From Bretschneidera sinensis (Eukaryota > Streptophyta > Magnoliopsida > Brassicales > Akaniaceae): 64,000 nt of DNA. The notes under the pieces were generated by a model, which searched no databases, was not told where the DNA came from, and was given only the letters and a program-made list of their open reading frames with translations. Below, piece by piece: positions 46,595 through 60,853 of the stretch. The stretch's first letter is position 1. Each line of letters starts with the position of its first letter. The stretch covers positions 73,423,501 through 73,487,500 of the forward strand of contig CM043698.1 of NCBI GenBank assembly GCA_023935145.1, read 5' to 3'. Both the position numbers and the translations under genes were made by a program.

Positions 46595-47500
46595 CAAAGA
46601 AATCTACAATGTAGGCAATGTAAAATTGAAAACTTGACAATTAATAGAATCATATGTAACCTTTATTTTCTTTATAAATGTCCGTACTTCATTCCACTTT
46701 CATAACGGGAAGAAAGTATAAACATGTTGAAGAAGTAATAAGAAAATTTAGATGAATAATCAATTTAACATGCTGCAATTTTGTAATTCTAGAATAAAAA
46801 ATGTTTTTCATGAGCCAGTTTGAATGTCCTCAATACGACCAAGTTGAATGCCCGTCAGCACTGCATACAGTTTCTGAGACTGACTCTGCTCCTGTTTTGT
46901 ATCCACCCCTGCGTTGACAAGATCAACTTGCGCCGAAAGAGCCAGAAAGTTAAAGAAACAAATAAAAAAAAACAAATTCTATCAATTAACCTTCTGATAT
47001 CCAATATAATCACGGCAAAATAATGTATCGAAATGTAGCTTTTTATCCTGGAAGGTTATACTTCCAACATGTGTGACAACAACTGCATTTCTTGTGCAGA
47101 AAACTTCATCAGCATCAATCAAGCCCTCCACTGGAACAACATGTCCCTCGACCTGTTCTGAGGAATACCTGGTTAAATTTTGCCAGGAAAAGTTATCTTC
47201 TAGAATTCAATCTTCTGTCGCTTTATTTACCATTTGTATCTAAATTGTATATCATTTCTGAATTCTTCTGAAGCTAAAATGTATTTTGGTAGCTGATTTT
47301 CGGAATATCTTGTTGGCTTTGCTTCGTTTGTGGGGAAGAAAAGCATTTCTCAGTAACAGTGTAATAGCTCTTACATAAAGTGAGATATTTTCTGAAAACA
47401 TTTCATTTTACTTCTATGGATTCAAGGGTTAGCCATACTAACACAAAAAATATCAATCCAAAAAGGCGAAAAGAGCAATACATTCATCAGCTCAATATTA
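46595..47500 (-). pseudogene. Duplicated 3' fragment of the branched-chain aminotransferase gene
   Basis: It matches 61430-62180 of the BCAT gene in the same orientation, including the last two exons and their introns. The penultimate exon copy (about 47040-47150) keeps [14 protein letters not shown] and VVVT.VGSIT; the last exon copy (about 46825-46920) keeps GIQ.GRIED. Intron and 3' flanking sequence were copied too, so the event was a DNA-level duplication, not retroposition. The upstream exons are absent and small deletions break the frame, so it is non-functional. Confidence 0.85.
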
Positions 47501-49439
47501 CAGTTTACAAATTACATTCCTTTTCTTTTTATTTTCCATATATCATTTATTTGGTTTATTATAAAGCCCAATTTATATTAGAAAAAATAATTTAAAATGA
47601 TATTAAAAGTTTGGTTAAAAACCCAAAAGGTATTAGGTTAAATCTAAAAGTTGTGATTTAAACATAAATGTGTGATTTAAATCTAAAAGGTGTGATTTAA
47701 ATAGAAAAGTTTCAGATTTTTAAATGTTTTTTAAACAGACACGATTTGGTCCATTAAAAAACTAATAGACATGATTGTAAGGCTCTTATTAAATCTGAAA
47801 AAAAATCATGTATTTTCAATCGAAAAAACATGACTTTTTAGAACCATTTGAAGAAGTGTTTCTGCACTTATAAATACCCATCACTCCCCACTTCAGAACA
47901 CAATTCATTTTTCATTCGTTCTTCTCTCTTTTCTCTAAAAAAATTCCGCTATAATATTTTAGTATTTCAAAGTAGAATTAAATCAGAAGTTCTTCAGATT
48001 TTGCTATCTGCAGACTTTAAGTTTGAGACTTGGTTGTATTATGGAGAATTATTCGTCTATAACCCATAACAAACTTGTTTATACAAGTGGAGACGAATAA
48101 AGTTTTAAAGATAGTGATTAATTCACGCCTCTAAGTCTTGATTCTCATATTCCGTTCCAATTTAGAAAATTTTTTACGACAATTTATAAGACTGATTGTC
48201 TGGTTTGTTTTAGGCCTTTTGAGTCTACTTAAGTATTGAATTATGCATTTCCACTGATTCTGGACTTTTAGGTTTCCATTTTTATTGTTAACTTAGAAGT
48301 TATTTTTCTCAGTGAGTAGTTGACAGTGATAACCATGATTAAAATTAATGACAATTTTTTTATAAAAAAAAATTATATGTTGATTTTTTTTTTGGGTTAG
48401 TGATGAACTGATTAAGTGCTTGTTTCATAATTGATAATTCAGATACTAATTATAATTTTTATAATTGATTGGATCTTAAAAAATTAATCTTTCAAGTTTA
48501 ATTATTGGTACAATCTTTTCTTTATAAAAAACTAACTTGGGAGTTTTTTTAACCATGGCAGTCGGTCGAGAGGGTAAATATCAATTATTTAAGTTGTTTC
48601 TTTTCTTTGTTCTTTTACTTGATTGTCTATTGAAACTTGAAAGTTATTGGATTGGTGCCCGGGTATCACTGATTAATTGCTTGGTGATTGTTTTTTCTTT
48701 TTCTTTTTTTTACCTTTTATTTGGTTAAAAAAATGAGTTTTGCTATTTTTGAATCATAAATTTAATAGAATTGATGAGCCTAAATAGTTAATTGCTACCC
48801 GATGTATTATAAAAAAATTAAGATGATTAGATCAAAGTGAATTAGAATAACAGTGAATTATAACTTCACACTGTTTAACACAAAAACCAATGTCAAAGTG
48901 CAAATGTATGATTTAGTAGATTAATGAATCATCCCTTTGAAGTTTTGATATACCTACATTGTCAGATGATATGAGAGTTAGGGGTGTTTTTTGATGCTAG
49001 TCTAGTTTTCATAGGGGAATTTTTTACCATGGCTGGAGGGTGGTTACTAGCTAGTTAGTGTTGGTGGAGTCCATTATTGATGCCGAGAAGGCTTAGGTTC
49101 GGTAGATGAATGCTGTGATTTGATTTGGGTTTCTCACAAAGGTATGTGTAGTGGGGATTGAGTTTTTTATACTTGATTAATGAATCATCTTAATGCTTAA
49201 ATAGGTATCTTTGATAGTTTTTTGTCTAGTAACTTTAATCTCTATCACATATCAATGCTTAAATAGATATCTTTACATATAGTTTTTTTAATTTCAGTTT
49301 GAATTAACTTGTATTTTTTTTAGTCTATGTGGTTTTAATATATGTTAAATTTAAATATCTTTACATCTTATATATGTTGTTTATTTTTATAGGTTAATTG
49401 GTTAAACACATAGAACACATTGTGGTTAAGCATTAGCCT
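47501..49439. other. Intergenic region
   Basis: AT-rich. Near 47620-47715 a short motif TGTGATTTAAATCTAAAAG is repeated about four times with variation. At 47868-47940 there is a TATAAATA followed by a pyrimidine-rich stretch (TTCTTCTCTCTTTTCTC) that resembles a plant promoter and leader, and a 73-codon open frame overlaps it; I see no family match and do not call a gene. Confidence 0.45.
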
Positions 49440-49610
49440 ATTGATGCATTTTTCAAAAGGAAAAATGTGAAGACACCAAAAGAAAATTCACATTCGACGC
49501 AAAATTTAGATTCTCCAAATCTTGAATGGTGTCCTTCAAAATCTCCAATGATCACATCTAAAGAAATTAACATTAATTCTTTAGAATGTGACCTAGGATT
49601 ACGTCCTTAA
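49440..49610 (+). pseudogene. hAT transposase fragment (TTF-type zinc-finger protein N-terminus)
   Basis: The plus strand reads IDAFFKRKNVKTPKENS..., ...SPMITSKEININSLECDLGL, R, P, stop. Plant TTF-domain hAT transposase-like proteins start with a [YF]FKRK motif and have a conserved LERDPGLR just before the zinc finger. Only this short N-terminal stretch is left; the sequence after 49610 no longer matches. Confidence 0.6.
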
Positions 49611-50000
49611 GTTTGCCCCTTCAAAAATTTCTACCAAGATGCACAACTGCCCTGCAGTATCATATAAACAAAATCTAGTATCATTGAAAGATGAAAAAAT
49701 TAAGTGAATAATGTATACAATATCTATAAAAAAGACAGGATCATTGCATTTTCTGAATACAATGATACTTTTCCACTCTAAAATTAACCAATCTCTTCAT
49801 TTATGTTTTTTTTTCTTTGCTATCTGCAATATTTAATTGATCAATTTCTTTATTTATTTTTCAACAAAAAAATCTCTGAAGCTTTTTGAACCTCTAGTTC
49901 TCTACTCTCTAGCACTGACAACTCTGCCTATGTCCTGCTATTCATCATAGTTCTGTTGTTTCTCCCACTACAAAAATAATTGTTGTTTTGCCTAACATAG
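49611..50000. other. Intergenic up to the Gypsy insertion
   Basis: AT-rich, no gene seen. The last five bases before the LTR are CATAG; no copy of this is found after 55635. Confidence 0.5.
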
Positions 50001-50545
50001 TGATGCAGGACAGGTGGACAGAGCAGAACAAATGGCTCTGGACTACCTAGAACAGTTGGATCGTTCCAAATCTAAGGGTGCTGTTTACATTGTTTTGCGT
50101 GCCACGGGCTCGGATCGGGCCCCGGAGACCCTAGTCTGATTGAAAATGGGCCCCCGAGCAAAACTCAATAACTTACCTTGAGCGAAGTTGTTTTTTAGCC
50201 AAAAAACGACGTTCAGGCCTTCAATTTTGTAGTTTTCAGTTTTTAAGAAACTTTCCATTTTCAATTTCTTTTGTATTCAAGTCATAATTGACTACCGTTA
50301 ATTCTGTCTTAATCAGAACGCTTAATTTTATTATTTTCCATTGTTTTCCCCAAGTTTATGTTTTCAGAGATTTTTGCTTTTTTTAACTTTGACCTTATAA
50401 ATAAGGAGGCTACGTACAGAAAAGGGAGATTATTATTATTGAATAAAAATTATGGCTTATTTTCTCTTCGTGAGAGTTTATCGTATTGAAGGTTGAAGAC
50501 ACAGTTCTTCTTCCTAGTTCTTTCTTCCGCTTGTGTTTTATGTCA
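50001..50545 (+). repeat. Gypsy 5' LTR
   Basis: 545 bp, TGATGCAGGA to TATGTCA. The TATA box TATAAATA at 50396-50403 (CCTTATAAATAAGG) matches that of the array LTRs. It ends two bases before the primer site. Confidence 0.82.
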
Positions 50546-50547
50546 GT

Positions 50548-50560
50548 TGGTATCAGAGCC
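50548..50560 (+). promoter_or_regulatory. Gypsy primer-binding site
   Basis: TGGTATCAGAGCC, complementary to the 3' end of initiator Met tRNA. Confidence 0.9.
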
Positions 50561-50578
50561 TTGTTCTACCCTGGTCTG

Positions 50579-53500
50579 ATGGCAGATGATGGAAACGAAA
50601 GCAACCACCTTGGCGACGTTGATCATGGAGTGCAGGTCCTATGGGCAGCCATAGATAATCACAATCAGCGGTTTGATCATATCGAACGCATGTTGCGGGA
50701 GATACAACAAACTATGGCTGGTTTGAGAATCAATGGCAACAGGGATGAAGAACGCAATCCGGATCGTGTCGGAGGCCTTGCTCGCGACCAACCGGTTGTT
50801 AGGCGTGTTTCTACTCCGCAACATAGGCCCCAAGCCTATGTCACTTTATCCAGCGATGATGAGTTCGAAGTGCTCAACGCCGAGAATGATGATAATGGCG
50901 GGCGTGGTCGTAATCAGAACCATTTCAACCAGAACCGATACGAACAGAACAATCATGATTTTCGGGTCAAGGTAGATCTGCCGTGTTTCAATGGCCACCT
51001 CCACGTGGAAAACTTCATTGACTGGCTTTTTGAAGTGGAAGCTTTCATTGAATATATGCAAATCCCATGAGATATGCAGGTGAAGCTTGTAGCCTATAAA
51101 TTGAAGGGTGGAGCCTCTGCATGGTGGGAGCAGACACAAAATAGCCGTAGGCGACAGGGTAAACAGCCTGGTCATTCCCGGTCCAAGATAAAACAACTGT
51201 TGCGAGCGAGGTTCCTTCCTCCTGACTACGAATAGATGTTGTACCAGCAATATCAAAATTGCAGACAAAGGGTGGGCACCATCAGCGATTATACAGAGGA
51301 GTTTTACAGGTTGAACTCGCACAATGACCTGCAGGAAACGGAGGGACAGCAAGTGGCTAAGTATATCGAAGGGTTGCGACTGGCCATTCAAGAATAGGTA
51401 TCCCTCCATACTGTGTGGTCCCTGTCCGAGGCAGTCAACCTAGCCATGAAAGTGGAGTCACAACAATCCAAGCACCCATCACGTCCCCAACCATATCGAT
51501 CGCCGCCATCACAGGGTTCAATGCCACAGACTTCACCACACCCTTCAACTAGCAGAGTCGTGGGTGCGGGCACTACCAACCCAGCCAAGCCAGCAGCCCC
51601 CCCAACCAGTGCCCCAGCACAAAATAGAGGAGTGCCCAGCAATCTCTATGCTCGTCCCATTCCAGGAAAGTGTTACCGATGCAGTCAACCTGGACATTGT
51701 TCCAACGAATGTCCCAACCGTCGGCAGGTTAACATGGTTGAAACAACAGAGGGGGAGGAGAATCCTTTTGGCACAGATGAAGATTATTCTGGGGAGGTCA
51801 ATGATTACGCTAGTGGTGAAGTAGCAGGTGCAGATGAGGATGTATATGTTAACTGTGTGGTTCAGCGCCTGTTACTTACGCCAAGACAGCAGGATGACAA
51901 CCAACGACACTATATTTTCAGGACGCGGTGCACCATCAACCAGATGGTGTGAAAGGTGATTATTGATAGTGGTAGCAGCGAGAATATCGTATCGAAGGCC
52001 CTTGTCATAGCATTGAACCTGAAAACAGAAAAACATCCCTCTCCATACAAGATTGGCTGGATCAAGAAGGGCGCTGAAACTTAGGTAACTGATATCTGTC
52101 GTGTTCCCTTTTTCATTGGTAAATATTATAAGGATGAGATTGTGTGTGATGTTGTTGATATGTATACGTGTCATGTGTTATTTGGGAGGTCATGGAAGTT
52201 TGATGTAGATGCTATGCATAAGGGTCGGGATAATATCTATGTTTTCTGTTGGTTTGACAAGAAAATTGTGCTAGTTCCTACAAGTGGACATGAACTAGCT
52301 GTCGAAACCTCTAAGGCAGAGTGAAAGACCTTTCTTACAGTCCTTGAAAAAGAGTTCATTGAGGATGTGAAAGCGGCAGGGGAGTTTTTCGCGTTGGCAG
52401 TAAAGGGGAAACCACCAACCAAGAATGAACAGATTCCTGAGGAGTTAAAACCATTGATGGCTGAATTTCAAGATGTCATGCCAGCGAAATTGCCTGAGGG
52501 TTTGCCTCCTATGAGGGATATTCAACACTATATTGACTTGGTTTCTGAGGCTAGTTTGCCGAATCTGCCACACTACCGAATGAGTCCTCAAGAACATGAA
52601 ATTCTACAAAATCAGGTTGAGGAATTGATTAAAAAGGGTATGATCAGAGAGAGTCTGAGTCCTTGTGTCGTACCTGCTTTATTGACACCGAAGAAGGATG
52701 AAAATTGGCGCATGTGTGTTGACAGCCGCGCCATAAACAAGATAACAGTCAAGTACCACTTTCCCATTCCATGACTGAGTGATATACTGAACATGTTAGA
52801 GGGTGCCAAGATCTTCTCAAAGCTAGATTTGCGTAGTGGCTACCATCAGATTCGGGTCCGACCAGGGGATTAATGGAAAACAGCTTTTAAGACCAAAGAA
52901 GAGCTTTATGAGTGGATGGTGACGCCATTCGGTTTATCAAATGCTCCCAGCACCTTCATGTGTATAATGAACCAAGTTTTAAAACCCTTCATTGGTAAAT
53001 TTATGGTTGTTTATTTTGATGATATCTTGATCTATAGCCAGGATGAGGTGGAGAACTTGGACCACTTGCGGGAAGTGTTGTTGGTTTTGTGCACGAATAA
53101 ACTTTATGTGAACCTGAAGAAGTGCAGTTTCCTCACTGTTAAGCTGCTGTTTTTGGGATTTATAGTGGGTGCAGATGGTATTCAGGTTGATGAAGAGAAG
53201 GTACACGTAATTCGGGAATGGCCAACCCCAGCAACAGTGCACTATGTTCGTAGTTTTCATGGACTGGCCACTTTCTACTGCAGGTTTATTCGGAACTTCA
53301 GCAGTATAGTAGCACCAATCACATAGTGCATGAAAAAGGGACGATTCAAATGGGGGGATGCACAAGATACAACCTTTGCAGTGATTAAAGAGAAGCTTTC
53401 TACAGCCCCGGGTACTTGCCCTGCCGAGCTTTGACAAGTTGTTCGAAGTTGAATGTGATGCCTCGGGCGTGGGTATTGATGCTATTTTGTCGCAGGAGGG

Positions 53501-54212
53501 ATGACCAGTAGAGTTTTTCAGCGAGAAGTTCAACGATACTCGCCAAAAGTGGACAACGTATGAGCTGGAATTTTATGCAGTCATTCGAGCTTTGAAACAT
53601 TGGGAGCATTACCTGATCCAGCGTGAGTTTGCTCTCTACAGTGATCACAAAGCTCTGAAATTTATCAATATGCAAACCACCCTAAACAGAATGCATGCCC
53701 GGTGGACTAACTTCTTCCAGAAGTTCACTTTTGTGCTCAAACACGAGTCTGGGCAATTGAATAAAGTGGCAGAATCGTTAAGCCGACGCGCATCCTTACT
53801 CTTGACTCTCCGATCAAAAGTCGTGGGGTTTGATTGTTTGAAAGAGTTGTATGAGGAAGATGATGACTTTCGGGAAATTTGGGAGAAGTGTCAACGGAAA
53901 GAGGCAATCCTAGATTTTCATGTCCATGACGGGTTTCTGTTTCGCGGTAATCAATTGTGTATCCCTCGCACGTCTTTACGCGAGCAGATTCTCCGCGATA
54001 TACACAGCAACGGTTTAGGGGGTCATGCAGGGCATGACAAAACAATCGCCCAGGTAGCTAAACGTTATTACTGGCCACAGCTGAAACATGATGTGGGCAA
54101 ATTCGTACAGAGATGCCCTGTTTGCCAAACTGAAAAGGGCCAAGCACAGAATACCGGTTTGTACACCCCTCTGCCCATGGCGGAAAACATTTGGGAGGAT
54201 GTGACAATGGAC
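50579..54212 (+). pseudogene. Gypsy gag-pol polyprotein with premature stops
   Basis: Gag starts at 50579 (DWLFEVEAFIEY, SAWWEQTQ). It has a zinc knuckle CYRCSQPGHCSNEC (51671-51712), protease [12 protein letters not shown] (about 51958-51993), RT with CVDSRAINKITVKYHFPIP, YHQIR and the active site YFDDILIYS (53012-53038), and RNase H with FEVECDASG and YSDHKALKF. The integrase zinc domain lies at about 54004-54130 ([14 protein letters not shown]...CPVCQ). The coding region stops at VTMD, before the catalytic core. In-frame stops lie at 51068, 51233, 51395, 51950, 52082, 52322, 52772, 52871, 53324 and 53512. One extra G near 53410 shifts the frame. Confidence 0.9.
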
Positions 54213-54257
54213 CCCCGGTCAAAACTCAGGACTCTTCCCCGGCCATCCCCATACAAC

Positions 54258-55208
54258 ACATCTCCATCTTCATCATCGTCATACACAGGCTCTCCAATCT
54301 CCTCAGTTTTGTCTACCCCGTCATCCTCAATCAAGAGATTTTTGCCCTTCTGACTAGTAGGCTTCCTGCACTCAGTCGCTTTATGTCCACGTTCACCACA
54401 TCTGAAACATCTAATATTTGATTTAAAGTTACCTTGGGGTGGCTTCTGGGCATGACGGGATTCTTGAGGGCGAATTGGCTGACTACTTTGATTGCTTCTG
54501 TTCATTGGCCTCCTGTTCTGTTATTTTTCCACTGCAAGTACACGCTGGTATACTTTAGAAATGGTCCGCAGCGAGTGAAGGCTGAGGACATCCTGCAGGG
54601 GCTGTCGTAATCCCCTCAAATACCGTGCCACCATCTTCACTGTCGTCTCAGATAAATCATTTCGGGCTATCAATTGATAGAACTCCTCTGTGTAATCATC
54701 AACCGATCTTCTTCTTCATCTTCTCCCAATCAGTGATCTTGGCCTTGCCCTGTTGATCGCGTGAGCGGCTCAACTGCTCTCACCACGCAGATGCTCTGCC
54801 TTTGAGTTTGACGGCGACCAGTTTCACTTTGACACGATCTAGGACTTCCTTATACTCGAAAATACACTCTACTTCATTCAACCAATCGACGAATCCTTCG
54901 GCCTGTAACGTACCAGAAAACTCGGGCAGATCCACTCTGAAACCGAGGTCTCCATAACGATCCTCCCGACCACGGCGTTCCCCGAATTGAGCAGGATTGT
55001 AATACGAGTTTTTGAAACTGGAATCGGAATCGGAATCGGAATCGTGATCTTCCATCTCACGATCACCAAAATTCTGCGCCGTTAGACGCTGGGTTAACTC
55101 TGCAACTTGCCTTTGTAAATCTTCAATCATCGCATCCTGAACGTTACAATCACGGCGTGGGGCTTCCTCGTTCGAAACCTGCCCGCGATGACCACGACCA
55201 CCAGTCAT
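54258..55208 (-). pseudogene. Gag fragment of the array-type Gypsy
   Basis: Starts at 55208 (MTGGRGHRGQVSNEEAP...). It contains VDLPEFSGTLQAEGFVDWLN and ECIFEYKEVLDRVK, and after a deletion near 54700 the zinc knuckle CFRCGERGHKATEC. The acidic stretch [15 protein letters not shown] is where it ends. There is a (GATTCC)-type expansion near 55020-55045 giving an extra SDSDSDSD run. Confidence 0.85.
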
Positions 55209-55259
55209 GGAAACTGATGAAATCTCACCCCAGGAAGATGCTGAAGCTCTGATACCAAC

Positions 55260-55635
55260 TAACGTTGGGCAGAATAACGATTATTTTGCAGGCTAGTTTC
55301 AACAGATAGTTTGTAGGGAAAAAAACACAATTTTATTCAATAATAATAATCAGCTGTCTTTTCCATATGTGGCCTCCTTATTTATAAGGTCAAAACAAAA
55401 AAAAAAACAAAAAAAAGAGGAAAAAAATCCTCGAAAACATAATCTTGGGGAAAAAATATGGAAATTACTAAATTTAGACGAAGGTCTTCGGGGCTCGATC
55501 TAAGCCCGTGGCACGCAAAACGATGTAACCGTTCTAGGTAGTCCACCTGCCATCTTTGCACTGATCTGCCAACTCAATGTATCTCAGTGCCAATAACATG
55601 CTATCTGACAACTCAGCATCATCTGACTCGCATCA
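55260..55635 (-). repeat. LTR of the inverted Gypsy fragment
   Basis: 376 bp, TAACGTTGGGC to ACTCGCATCA. It is shorter than the array LTRs and has G-to-A changes at its tip. The primer site GCTCTGATACCA is at 55246-55257. Confidence 0.78.
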
Positions 55636-57693
55636 AAAAGGCAGTAGTATTATACCTGTTAACAGCATGTTCACAAGTTGGTTGAACAGAAGGAGCCATT
55701 GATATATTGATGCAAAAAATCAAATAAAGTTCTTAGCTGCAACCAATGAATCAGTCAGTCATGTTACTAGGCCTCCCATGTTGCTTATTTTTATAAATCT
55801 TGACATGTCTTACAACATTGGAGAAAAAAAAACTGTAATGGAGACATGTAAATTACTCTACTTATTGGCATGTCTCTAGTTACTGATTCAATCAACTGAT
55901 TGATGGACTTTTACAAACATACATAATAGAAATTTGAAGGGAAGGGGAAGATAAGGGAGGGGAAAGGAAACGCTGTTTGGAATTGTTTTATTAAGAGGGA
56001 GGGGATTTAATTCCATTCTATTCCCACCAACTCTTTATTTTTCATACCCGTGATATGATTTCCATTGTGTTTGAGAGCTAGAAGGAGAACGAAGAGAAAG
56101 ATATGTAAAAGGAGGGATGAGAAGGCATGGGAAGGAATGGTAGTGTGGTTACCACCTTTGGGATGTGATTTTTTCTTCAAGAAAATGAAGTGTCATAAAT
56201 AATAATTTTGTCTCACGTTAAAAATTGGCCACAAAAAATAAACTGGTTTATAAATAAATTAACTTGGTCAAATTATATTTATATAAATGCGGGTACACTA
56301 TAAGTTGAGTGTTCTAACACGTTATAACTTAGAATTGCATGCTATGTTTAGAAATAGTTTTTGAAAACTGTTTTCGAAAACAGTTTTCAAAAACTATTTT
56401 CTATGTTTGACAAACAGTTTTCAAAAGTAATTTTCTAAAATAGTTTTCAAAGGGTCACAATCAAAAACTCACTATTTTATGTGTCAATAAAAAAACACGT
56501 GGACAAAATGCAATTAAGCCTAAAAATAAGTTCAAGGAAATGTGAAGTGTGAACTTCTGACAGTTTTTTTTTTTTTTTTTTTTCCAATCAAAGATAGTTG
56601 CTATAGCTAGTGAAGGATTATTCATATGAAGATCTTAGCTTTAGCCTTTACTGAGTCAACAAACAAACTTATCGTTTAAGGGTAAAGATTGTGAAATACT
56701 CGCAATAGCATAACTCATTAAATAAACTATTGTATCATCACCATGTGGATGATTGTTTAGAAATTGTAAAGTATAACGGTAGAACACTAGTTTTACATAT
56801 ATATTTGAAATCTTTAAATTTTGAGATATGGTAGAAACCATTTTATAAATAAAATTTATGTGTACTGCAAGCTTTACTTTACAATTTTTGACAACAGATG
56901 AATTGATCTCGTCTAAAAATCATAAAGAGATGCATTGACTGAATAATTAAAAAACAAAAGAAGTGCATTCATTCTTTCATAGTCGAGATTATTTAGTTTG
57001 GTTTAATCAAAACAGTTAAATGGGGAAAGTTTTACATAGAGTTAATTTGGAAAAATTGGATGAAATTTACAAGTTTATCAAGCTTCATAAATGTGAAAAT
57101 TTGAAATATCATGGTTCTTGAATGCATTCACATTCACAAGTTATGAAAATTGGATGAATTCATGAATTTAAATGTGATTATAAAAGCCCAAGCTTTCGTA
57201 TTGTGTTTTAAGTGTTTTTTTTTAACTAATTTAAAATATAAATACATGTATTTCAAATTCAAATTCTAGATGAGGTGATGATACTTGACAAAGTAATACA
57301 TTTAATAACATGTCATCAATAAGAACCAACGCTTAATGCATGTTGGCTCGAGGATACTACAGAATTGTGGATTTGGTTTGCCTCACGAGGACGTGAGGGA
57401 CTAAAGTGGGTGAGATTGTGACATTCCAAAAAACACCATGACTGAGTGACTGAGAAAATAGTGTAATTGTAACTCAGTTGCTGATCCATTGCCAACTTGA
57501 TGAACAAATGGTAAGAATGTCAAATATACAATTTTACTGAAATGATATTTTCAGTAAAATTGAATTTTCACTACAAAGAAATACTACTGTACAAGATAGA
57601 TTATCTCAAATTGGAGAAAGGGGGCAAAAACAAAAGAAACTATGCTGCTCAATTTCCCTCCAAGTTTCCATGATCTTGTTTCCATATATATAA
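55636..57693. other. Intergenic region downstream of squalene epoxidase
   Basis: AT-rich. A minus-strand ATG near 55697 opens a short frame (MAPSVQPTCEHAVNR) ending at a GT donor at about 55657; it might be a first exon cut off by the Gypsy composite, but no further exon is found. A perfect 46-bp palindrome is at 56353-56398 and a T run at 56561-56584. Nothing else is recognised. Confidence 0.45.
56353..56398. repeat. Perfect 46-bp palindrome
   Basis: Two 23-base arms meet without a spacer at TTTTC/GAAAA; an arm reads AATAGTTTTTGAAAACTGTT plus TTC. Related ACAGTTTTCAAAAG words follow to about 56460, suggesting the core of a decayed inverted-repeat element. Confidence 0.9.
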
Positions 57694-60730
<3,037 letters not shown>

Positions 60731-60844
60731 TTTTGAAGATCAAGTCTGTTCTCTGCTAGCGAATTTCTCACTCTCTTCCTCTTGAGCTGGACTAGATTTT
60801 ACTTTTATGTGTAAGTTGATGTATTATTAAAATTAAACTTTGAG

Positions 60845-60853
60845 CCTTTTATA
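60845..60853 (-). promoter_or_regulatory. TATA box of squalene epoxidase
   Basis: TATAAAAGG on the minus strand, about 115 bp upstream of the ATG at 60730, which supports that ATG as the original start. Confidence 0.6.

Larger units (their letters stand above)
50001..54257 (+). mobile_element. Ty3/gypsy retrotransposon, plus strand, 3' truncated
   Basis: A 5' LTR (50001-50545), an initiator Met tRNA primer site and a gag-pol in the Gypsy order (Gag, PR, RT, RNase H, IN) run to the start of the integrase core, where the element ends near 54212-54257 at a junction with an inverted fragment. No 3' LTR is present in its own orientation. LTR ends (TGATGCAGGA...TGTCA) and the block CGGATCGGGCCCCGGAGACC are shared with the array family, so the two are related. 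Active-site motifs are present but about ten in-frame stops make it inactive. Confidence 0.88.
54258..55635 (-). mobile_element. Inverted fragment of the array-type Gypsy family
   Basis: Minus-strand Gag, primer site and one LTR of the same family as the nested array, abutting the plus-strand Gypsy head-on. It ends at 54258, just where the captured kinase fragment begins in the array units. No target duplication is found around the composite 50001-55635 (CATAG on the left, AAAAG on the right). Confidence 0.82.

Noticed and set aside
47848..48069. 73-codon plus-strand frame after a TATA-like box
   Set aside because: No family match, atypical composition; the promoter-like look alone does not support a gene.
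50846..51409. 187-codon minus-strand open frame
   Set aside because: Antisense of Gypsy Gag; low-complexity residues and no family features.
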